The position numbers and the translations under genes are program-made. This document shows, in pieces, positions 1-8,853 of a stretch of DNA of 8,853 bases (the first letter of the stretch is position 1; every line of letters starts with the position of its first letter). Where the stretch lies: NCBI GenBank assembly GCA_000997405.1, contig LCBU01000043.1, forward strand, positions 1 through 8,853. Reading direction: 5' to 3'. Source of the DNA: Candidatus Woesebacteria bacterium GW2011_GWA1_41_7. GTDB taxonomy: Bacteria; Patescibacteriota; Microgenomatia; UBA8517. The notes beneath the pieces are model-generated. The model made no database searches. It worked only from the letters and a program-made list of their open reading frames with translations, and had not been told where the DNA came from.

Positions 1-144
1 CTCAAAAGGGTTACGTGGCCCTCTAAAAAGGACACTATCCGCTTGACTGCCTATGTGATAGGTGTTAGCTTTGGGGTCGGCCTATTTGTGATGTTGCTGG
101 ATTTTATATTTGCACAACTGTTAACCTTTTTGTTAACTAACTAA
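1..144 (+). CDS. secE: SecE, preprotein translocase subunit (3' end only)
   Basis: This is the last 47 codons of an open frame entering from the left edge and ending in TAA at 142-144. SecE is the small essential subunit that clamps SecY in the SecYEG protein-conducting channel of the inner membrane. The visible part begins with the conserved amphipathic segment (LKRVTWPSKK, the family's V-T-W-P signature). It continues into one hydrophobic transmembrane helix of about 25 residues, which is the expected C-terminal architecture. The position immediately before nusG is the classical secE-nusG order and supports the call. The start codon, promoter and N-terminus lie outside the window. Only 2 bases separate the stop from the nusG start. 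Confidence 0.93.
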   Translation, partial: LKRVTWPSKKDTIRLTAYVIGVSFGVGLFVMLLDFIFAQLLTFLLTN

Positions 145-146
145 AA

Positions 147-773
147 ATGGACGAACAAAATAAAGACACAACCGAAAATACGGAAAATACCGACGACGCC
201 GGTAAAACCCAGGAAGATAATGTCATTGTAGTAAATGGTGACGTCTCTCCTCTGGCTCACTGGTACGTCGTACATACTTACTCCGGACATGAAAACAAAG
301 TTGCCATAACATTAAGACAGCGTGCGGAAGCAGGCGGCTTTACGGACAGAATTTTTAAAATATTTGTACCGCATCAACAGAAAATAGTTGTATCCGAAGG
401 AAAAAAGAGATCCGTTGAAGAAAAACTTTTCCCCGGGTACATGATGGTACTTATGTCAATGGATGACGACAGCTGGTACATAGTAAGAACCACTCCGGGT
501 GTTACGGGTTTCGTGGGCATGGGCACCACACCCACACCTTTAGCAGAATCTGAAGTTAAAACCTTGATGAAATTTGCTAAAATGGAAGCTCCTAAGTTTG
601 AAGCAAAATTCAGCGTAGGAGACTCAGTCAGAGTAAACGAAGGTCCTTTCAAAGACTTTCTGGGAAAAGTTGACGAAGTTAACGATGAACAAGGTAAAGT
701 AAAAGTACTCGTGTCAGTATTTGGCAGAGAAACTCCCTTGGAGTTGGACTTCACTCAGGTAGTGCAATTGTAA
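147..773 (+). CDS. nusG: Transcription termination/antitermination protein NusG
   Basis: NusG binds RNA polymerase during elongation, modulating pausing and linking transcription to Rho or the ribosome. The 208-residue product has the NGN domain at about residues 38-150, with W-Y-V-V near 39 and the conserved F-P-G-Y at 95-98. A KOW domain follows at about 155-208 (VGDSVRVNEGPFKDFLGKV). The first 36 residues are an acidic, D/E/N/T-rich, probably disordered extension not found in the roughly 180-residue E. coli protein. The ATG at 147 follows the secE stop by 2 bases and has no Shine-Dalgarno sequence (the upstream bases are AT-rich), so translation probably depends on coupling to secE. It is co-transcribed with rplK and rplA. 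Confidence 0.96.
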   Translation: MDEQNKDTTENTENTDDAGKTQEDNVIVVNGDVSPLAHWYVVHTYSGHENKVAITLRQRAEAGGFTDRIFKIFVPHQQKIVVSEGKKRSVEEKLFPGYMMVLMSMDDDSWYIVRTTPGVTGFVGMGTTPTPLAESEVKTLMKFAKMEAPKFEAKFSVGDSVRVNEGPFKDFLGKVDEVNDEQGKVKVLVSVFGRETPLELDFTQVVQL

Positions 774-785
774 TTTATTAATATA

Positions 786-791
786 AGAGGA
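786..791 (+). promoter_or_regulatory. Shine-Dalgarno site of rplK
   Basis: AGAGGA lies 8 bases upstream of the rplK ATG at 800. It is one of only three clear ribosome-binding sites in the window and fixes the rplK start. The 26-base nusG-rplK gap shows no terminator hairpin, consistent with co-transcription. Confidence 0.75.
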
Positions 792-799
792 TTTTTAAA

Positions 800-1240
800 A
801 TGGCAGAACCAAAAAAAGGTAAAAAAATAAAAGCGATAGTTAAACTTGCGATCCAGGGCGGAAAAGCAAATCCGGCACCTCCGGTAGGACCGGCCCTCGG
901 ACAGCACGGTGTGCCTATCATGGAATTTTGTAAGGAGTTCAATGCAAGAACTTCAGGTACTCCTGATGACATAATTCCTGCAATTTTAACAGTGTACGAA
1001 GATAGGACATTCACATTTATCACTAAGACACCGGTCACCGCTCACCTAATCAAGAAAGCTCTTAAGACACAAAAAGGTAGCGCCGTTCCCAATAAACAGA
1101 AGATAGGCGTCCTGACAAGAAAGCAAGCGGAAGAAATCGCGGAAATTAAAATGCCCGACCTCAATACTAAAAATCTAGGACAAGCAGTGAAAGTTGTAGA
1201 AGGAACCGCACGCTCAATGGGCGTTGATGTGGAGAAATAA
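800..1240 (+). CDS. rplK: 50S ribosomal protein L11 (uL11)
   Basis: L11 binds the GTPase-associated region of 23S rRNA at the base of the ribosomal stalk and takes part in elongation-factor function. The 146 residues match the usual family length of about 141. The N-terminal domain contains the signature proline-rich segment at residues 22-34 ([13 protein letters not shown]), including the adjacent prolines at 27-28. The C-terminal rRNA-binding domain carries the typical I-G-x-L-T-x-x-Q motif near 102-109 and M-P-D-L-N near 118-122. It sits between nusG and rplA as in most bacteria. A good Shine-Dalgarno supports the start. No oddities are visible. Confidence 0.97.
   Translation: MAEPKKGKKIKAIVKLAIQGGKANPAPPVGPALGQHGVPIMEFCKEFNARTSGTPDDIIPAILTVYEDRTFTFITKTPVTAHLIKKALKTQKGSAVPNKQKIGVLTRKQAEEIAEIKMPDLNTKNLGQAVKVVEGTARSMGVDVEK
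1231..1234 (+). promoter_or_regulatory. Shine-Dalgarno site deciding the rplA start
   Basis: GGAG, inside the last codons of rplK, lies 10 bases upstream of the ATG at 1245. This favours 1245 over the in-frame TTG at 1224, which would overlap rplK by 17 bases and has no site of its own. Confidence 0.6.
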
Positions 1241-1244
1241 GATT

Positions 1245-1784
1245 ATGGAATTAATGGAAGCAATAAAAAAAGTTAAACTGTCGTCCAAGGAAAAATTCGA
1301 TGCATCCATCGAGGTTCACATAAATCTTGATTTGGATTCGAAAAAGATGGAACAGCCAGTCAGGTTTTCCCTTACTCTCCCCCACGGAACCGGCAAAACT
1401 AAAAAGGTAGCGGTTCTGGCCAGCAAAAAAGTAGCAGGCGCAGATTTGGAATTGAAAGAATCCGACATAGAATTGATACAAAAAGGCCAGATAAAGCCGA
1501 AGATCGACTTTGACACTCTCGTGACTGAGCCTGCTTTCATGCCAAAACTTGCCAAGGTCGCCAAGATTTTAGGTCCCGCGGGCGTAATGCCTAATCCTAA
1601 AACAGGGACCGTTTCTGACGATCCTGAAAAAGCGGTGAGTGAGATTAAAAAGGGCCGCCTGGATGTCAAAACAGAAAAAGATCTACAAAATAAACCCCCC
1701 AAAGCCGCGCCTGAGTGGGTAAAGAGTATCTTTATCGCTACATCAATGGGTCAGTCTGTTGTAGTCGATCACACAGATTTATAA
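1245..1784 (+). CDS. rplA: 50S ribosomal protein L1 (uL1), compact form
   Basis: L1 forms the mobile L1 stalk near the ribosomal E site and, in many bacteria, represses the rplK-rplA mRNA. From ATG 1245 the product is 179 residues, against about 230 in E. coli. Recognisable blocks are LPHGTGKTKKVAV at 45-57, the domain II core with LGPAGVMPNPKTGTV at 109-123, and the C-terminal TSMG at 166-169, which corresponds to the conserved T-M-G rRNA-contact triad with Ser for Thr. Two pieces of domain I are missing. About 20-25 N-terminal residues are absent. Roughly 25-30 residues just before the C-terminal strand are also absent, where other L1 proteins have a G-x-I-H..IGK segment and the following helix; here a short proline-containing linker replaces them (about 145-157). 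No frameshift is seen, so this looks like genuine trimming. The gene ends the + strand operon. Confidence 0.93.
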   Translation: MELMEAIKKVKLSSKEKFDASIEVHINLDLDSKKMEQPVRFSLTLPHGTGKTKKVAVLASKKVAGADLELKESDIELIQKGQIKPKIDFDTLVTEPAFMPKLAKVAKILGPAGVMPNPKTGTVSDDPEKAVSEIKKGRLDVKTEKDLQNKPPKAAPEWVKSIFIATSMGQSVVVDHTDL

Positions 1785-1837
1785 ATACTCTTTGCACAAA
1801 TAGAATCCGGGGATGATAACTCAACTAAGGACACTTA

Positions 1838-2098
1838 TTATATACCCACGTACACACTCACCTTGTTAGACATCGCGTAAAGAATACCCTTATCTATGTC
1901 AAACTGGCGCTCTGTTTCTTTTCCGGTGTCGACTATGACATATTTTGAAATTAGGGTAATAAAATTCGTGTGATACGGGAGTATGTCAAATCTTCCTCTT
2001 AAGTTAAAAGACGTTACAGTGTTTGCTGTCCCTTCGAACAAAACCTTTTCTCTGGTTCGGACGCTAATAGAAAGTAATGGTGTGTTTTGGTCGGTCAT
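1838..2098 (-). CDS. atpC: F-type ATPase epsilon subunit, beta-sandwich domain only
   Basis: Epsilon sits at the foot of the F1 central stalk and couples gamma to the c-ring; its C-terminal helices normally inhibit ATP hydrolysis. The 86-residue product covers only the N-terminal beta-sandwich. It has the family pattern of an early strand (LLSISVRTREKVLFEG) and the central GRFDILPYHTNFITLI block at about 35-50, matching the usual G-x-x-G-I-L-P-x-H-x-P region. The C-terminal two-helix domain of about 50 residues is absent; the frame ends at TAA 1838-1840 with no obvious continuation. It is the last gene of the ATPase operon, 7 bases after atpD. I see no Shine-Dalgarno, so translation is probably coupled to atpD. 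It faces rplA tail to tail across 53 bases. Confidence 0.88.
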   Translation of the reverse strand: MTDQNTPLLSISVRTREKVLFEGTANTVTSFNLRGRFDILPYHTNFITLISKYVIVDTGKETERQFDIDKGILYAMSNKVSVYVGI

Positions 2099-2105
2099 AT
2101 AGTGA

Positions 2106-4339
<2,234 letters not shown>

Positions 4340-4341
4340 AG

Positions 4342-5847
4342 TTAAATTATGGTTTTATCTAATATAGCAAGAATATCCTTATACTTAGCACTCACCTTGC
4401 CTAATAGCTGATTAAAATCAGAGCATGAATTTATTATTTCGTCTATGCTAGTCTTAAAACTCGGGTCCTTATCATACAATTTCTGTGCTTGTGTGATATA
4501 AAACTTGATTTTCCCTTCTGATTCTTCTTTCAAAATTCCTGTCCAAATGAGTGTAAACAACACAATTTGCACATTAATAGATAATATTTCTTCCAATGCT
4601 TGGTCAAAGAAGAAATTAATGTTGCTACCCATTTCCAAGGTCGACTTGATTCCCTCGTTTATCTCTGCACCAAAATGAATAAATCTTTCTGTTTTGCTGT
4701 GAAGAACCATGAAACTGGACAACTCTCTGTTGATGCCCCAGCGTACCTTGCTTTGAGTCTGCCTTCCTACTCTTGTAACTGATAAAAAGTAATTTATTGC
4801 GGGGCGTTTACCGGCCTTGTACAAATCCTGGTCAAAAAAGATATGTCCGTCAGTGATTGACATCAAATTTGTCTGGATATACCCCGAAATATCTCCCCCG
4901 ATAGTTTCGCAAACCGGGAGGCAGGTTATGGCAGCGGTTTTTCCGTCAGGTAATTTATAGTTCCCCGCTCTCTCCAACAACCTAGCGTGCGAGTAGAATA
5001 CGTCACCGGGATACGAATCCCGGCCGGGAAATTTCTTGGCTATTAGGGACATTTCCCTGTAGTACTTCGCGTGGTTGGTAAGATCGTCCAAAATTAGCAA
5101 CACATCCCTACCTTTTGAGCAAAAATATTCAGCAATTGTCATAGCTGTATAAGGAGCTATAAAAATGTGACCGATGGGATCAGAGGAGCTTGCTCCAACT
5201 ATTACACTGTTGCGGGATATACCGTGTCCCCACAAAAACATCTCCACTTCTTTAATAGAATGTTTTTTCTTGCCTATCCCGGCGTATATACACACAGCAC
5301 CCTTTTTCGCCTGGGAAAGCATGGACTGTAGAACAAACGTCGTCTTACCAATATTTCTGTCGCCTATGACCAGCTCTCTCTGACCTTTGCCTAAAGGGAT
5401 AAGAAAATCAACCATGGAAAGTCCGGTTTCTAAAGGCTCACGGACTCTTTCTCTCGTATCTATGCCGGGAGGGGGGATGTCGATGCCTCTTTTTTCAGTC
5501 AGCCCCGGGGTCACGACTCCATCTTTTAATGAAAAACCAAGAGGATCTATGACAGTACCTAATAAAGCATCGCCCAGACTTACTTCAAGAGGGTTGCCGG
5601 TCCTGCAAACCTTAGTTCCGACAACTATCATTTCATTAGAAAACAAAAGTACTTCGGCGAGATTTCCTGCTAAAGACATGACCACACCCATACAACCGTT
5701 CTCGCAGTAGATAACCTCCCAAACCCCTGCTCCGGGGATTCCCGACACGTGCGCTATCGGGTGCTGAACTCTTTCAATGAAGCCGACCTCCCCGGTTTGT
5801 GCTAAGTATTGGCTAAATTTTTGTCTGCTCTCTTCCTGGTTTATCAT
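4342..5847 (-). CDS. atpA: F-type ATPase alpha subunit
   Basis: Alpha forms the non-catalytic nucleotide sites and supplies the arginine finger to beta. The 501 residues match the family. The N-terminal helix (about 1-22), which binds delta, is present, followed by the beta-barrel (about 24-95). The P-loop GDRNIGKT is at 162-169 after the conserved GKGQRELVI, the LLILDDL Walker B region is at about 250-256, and the SITDG and RPAIN blocks are at 330-351. SVTRVG at 356-361 includes Arg359, the equivalent of the E. coli Arg376 finger. A helical C-terminal domain follows. It sits 2 bases downstream of atpH with no clear Shine-Dalgarno, so translational coupling is likely. No damage is visible. 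Confidence 0.97.
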   Translation of the reverse strand: MINQEESRQKFSQYLAQTGEVGFIERVQHPIAHVSGIPGAGVWEVIYCENGCMGVVMSLAGNLAEVLLFSNEMIVVGTKVCRTGNPLEVSLGDALLGTVIDPLGFSLKDGVVTPGLTEKRGIDIPPPGIDTRERVREPLETGLSMVDFLIPLGKGQRELVIGDRNIGKTTFVLQSMLSQAKKGAVCIYAGIGKKKHSIKEVEMFLWGHGISRNSVIVGASSSDPIGHIFIAPYTAMTIAEYFCSKGRDVLLILDDLTNHAKYYREMSLIAKKFPGRDSYPGDVFYSHARLLERAGNYKLPDGKTAAITCLPVCETIGGDISGYIQTNLMSITDGHIFFDQDLYKAGKRPAINYFLSVTRVGRQTQSKVRWGINRELSSFMVLHSKTERFIHFGAEINEGIKSTLEMGSNINFFFDQALEEILSINVQIVLFTLIWTGILKEESEGKIKFYITQAQKLYDKDPSFKTSIDEIINSCSDFNQLLGKVSAKYKDILAILDKTII

Positions 5848-5849
5848 CT

Positions 5850-6320
5850 TTAAAGATTAAAATTGAAATCCTTCATTTTTTCTTTTATCAAATCGAACAT
5901 TGAAATATCTATAAAATTCCCGTTGTGGTAAAAACGAGCCCCTGTTCCTGCCTCGGGTACGGTTGTAAATTCTAACAAAAAGTTTTTGTAGCCAAGAACC
6001 TTAAAAATATCGTACAAGCCTGATACAAAATCCTTTGATGGAATGTATGACATTTCTACTTTTAGTCTGTCGGAATGCTCTATAAGTTCGGCCACCTCCT
6101 CGACTAGCGCCCTCAGCGTCCCGGGATCGGAAGAACTGATTAGTCCTCCCAGTTCTTTGGAGTAAGGAGACACTTTTTCAGAAAGGCCTTTTATGTCGGC
6201 TCCCTGGATATAAGTTGCAGCTTTTATCTCGTCCGTCAGAAAAGATAACTCCGCTGCACGGGGAACAGTCAGTAAAGAGCTCAGCACAGCAGCCTGGATT
6301 TCGGGAGTTAAATAATTCAT
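5850..6320 (-). CDS. atpH: F-type ATPase delta subunit (divergent, short)
   Basis: Delta caps F1 and joins alpha to the peripheral stalk b. The 156 residues are about 20 fewer than usual. The N-terminal part (about 1-90) is mostly helical, but its sequence is poorly conserved. The C-terminal part has the recognisable family ending: a short strand, then G-A-R-F-Y-H-N-G-N-F-I-D-I-S near 127-140 (the G-G-x-x-x-x-x-G-x-x-x-x-D-x-S block), then a final helix. The call rests on this ending plus the exact position between b and alpha. The ATG overlaps the atpF stop as ATGA (6320-6317), typical of coupled translation. Confidence 0.85.
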   Translation of the reverse strand: MNYLTPEIQAAVLSSLLTVPRAAELSFLTDEIKAATYIQGADIKGLSEKVSPYSKELGGLISSSDPGTLRALVEEVAELIEHSDRLKVEMSYIPSKDFVSGLYDIFKVLGYKNFLLEFTTVPEAGTGARFYHNGNFIDISMFDLIKEKMKDFNFNL

Positions 6321-7051
6321 ATGTTGTCGTTTTTAACCGAAAACCCCTGCTTCATTAATTCTTCTTTGAGTGTGTCCAGAATGAACTTTTCATGCGAAGA
6401 CTGGTCAATCACCCTACCTAGCACTTTGTCTGAAACCTTTGCTATTATGTCAAATATCCTCGCGTTAATGTCTTCTGTTTTTTGAACCTTATAAGCGTTG
6501 ATTTCCGCCTCAATACGCGAATCCACTTCTTTCTGTTTTTCTATCGTACCTTTTCTCACCGCATCCGTTATTTCCTTTACCTCAGACGATAACTCTCTCT
6601 TTAGCATGTCCGATGTCTCACCGATAACCTGTAAATTTTCTTTACGCTCTTTTTCCAGAGCATCTTTGTACGTCTGTACCAGCTCCTGGCCAAGCCCTTC
6701 CAGGGTTGACGTTTGTTTGTCATATATGGCAGCGAATTTCCTATCAAGCTCGTCACGTGCGTCTTTGCTCAGGTTGGTAGCACTATCCAGCGACCTGTGT
6801 GCTTTCAATTGGCTTTCTTCCAATATCTTCAGGGATTTAAGACGGGCGGAGTCCATTATTTTCATAGCATCTGCGTAAGCCTTGTCTTTTATTTCGGTCT
6901 CAAGTGCAGCTTCTTTTTCCTGCTTCTCTTTTTGAAACATATGCACAAATATTAAGACTAGGATTAAAACAGTAAGAGCGGAAAACGCGATCACAAAGTA
7001 AAATATTCGTTCCGTAAAGAACTCGTTGGGCAGTAAGATTGTAAAATCCAT
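6317..7051 (-). CDS. atpF: F-type ATPase b subunit, extended form
   Basis: Subunit b is the membrane-anchored peripheral stalk that keeps alpha3beta3 from rotating. There is one N-terminal transmembrane helix at about 16-38, followed by a very long charged helical region rich in K, E, D, Q and A. The C-terminal stretch at about 200-232 (IIAKVSDKVLGRVID, then SSHEKFILDTL) matches the family's terminal A-x-K-V-x-G-x-x-L-D segment that meets delta. At 244 residues it is about 80 longer than E. coli b (156), the excess lying in the middle coiled region. This makes an unusually long stalk or a folded-back segment. It follows the c-like gene by 9 bases with no Shine-Dalgarno and overlaps atpH by 4. 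Confidence 0.9.
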   Translation of the reverse strand: MDFTILLPNEFFTERIFYFVIAFSALTVLILVLIFVHMFQKEKQEKEAALETEIKDKAYADAMKIMDSARLKSLKILEESQLKAHRSLDSATNLSKDARDELDRKFAAIYDKQTSTLEGLGQELVQTYKDALEKERKENLQVIGETSDMLKRELSSEVKEITDAVRKGTIEKQKEVDSRIEAEINAYKVQKTEDINARIFDIIAKVSDKVLGRVIDQSSHEKFILDTLKEELMKQGFSVKNDNI

Positions 7052-7060
7052 ACAAATAAT

Positions 7061-8793
<1,733 letters not shown>

Positions 8794-8822
8794 TTGACTG
8801 AGTAAAAAAAACCCTCTATTAT
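8794..8822 (+). promoter_or_regulatory. Sigma70-type promoter reading out of the right edge
   Basis: TTGACT (8794-8799), 17-base spacer containing an A8 tract (8804-8811), TATTAT (8817-8822). Hexamers and spacing are identical to the ATPase operon promoter, but on the opposite strand. The predicted start is at about 8829. The first ATG downstream is at 8849-8851, at the very edge, without a Shine-Dalgarno; whether it begins a gene cannot be seen. A TATAAT at 8824-8829 is an alternative -10 but would be too far (24 bases) from the same -35. Confidence 0.6.
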
Positions 8823-8853
8823 TTATAATAACTTTACTATCTGTTGTAATGTG

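Noticed and set aside
374..1702. Open frames antisense to nusG, rplK and rplA
   Set aside because: They lie entirely inside well-identified conserved genes on the opposite strand and encode no recognisable domains; they are by-products of the real reading frames.
1785..1837. Intrinsic terminator between rplA and atpC
   Set aside because: Only trivial self-complementarity (TTTG-CA-CAAA, ATCC-GG-GGAT); no stable stem followed by a T-run on either strand.

Overview
The window reads as chromosomal DNA from a small-genome bacterium, most likely Candidate Phyla Radiation (Patescibacteria), perhaps Katanobacteria/WWE3 or a relative. The reasons are compact or trimmed versions of universal proteins (ribosomal L1, ATP synthase epsilon and delta), tight gene packing, few Shine-Dalgarno sites, and a beta-rich extracytoplasmic domain that I associate with Patescibacteria surface proteins. 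The phylum is inferred from these traits, not from a database search. The genetic code looks standard: all stops are TAA except one TGA (atpF), and I see no in-frame TGA.

Layout. Positions 1-1784 (+ strand) hold the 3' end of secE followed by nusG, rplK and rplA, the conserved Sec/antitermination/ribosomal-stalk order. The usual next genes (rplJ, rplL, rpoB) do not follow. After a 53-base convergent gap, positions 1838-7837 (- strand) hold a seven-gene F-type ATPase operon. In transcription order it is: c-like subunit, b, delta, alpha, gamma, beta, epsilon. Genes are 2-9 bases apart or overlap. A near-consensus sigma70-type promoter (TTGACT-N17-TATTAT) lies directly on the first gene and predicts a leaderless or nearly leaderless mRNA. 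Positions 7874-8793 are a long, mostly AT-rich stretch with no convincing gene. A second promoter with identical hexamers and spacing (8794-8822, + strand) points out of the right edge.

The most unusual part is the membrane sector. There is no a-subunit gene (atpB); its usual place upstream of the c gene is non-coding. The c-like protein is about 258 residues instead of about 75. It starts with a signal peptide, carries about 130 residues of a beta-rich domain resembling the Peptidase_G2/intramolecular-chaperone type seen on surface proteins, and ends in a c-subunit-like hairpin with a RNP loop in place of RQP. The proton/sodium-binding carboxylate of helix 2 is replaced by valine, and helix 1 carries an arginine. 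The F1 motor keeps its P-loops, catalytic glutamate and arginine finger. Epsilon has lost its inhibitory C-terminal domain, b is extended by about 80 residues, and beta has lost the usual adenine-stacking tyrosine.

Taken together, this could be an F1 motor coupled to an unconventional membrane or extracytoplasmic ring, conceptually like the F1-like X0 ATPases of mycoplasmas. Alternatively, it could be a normal synthase whose true a and c subunits lie elsewhere in the genome. The sequence alone cannot decide between these.
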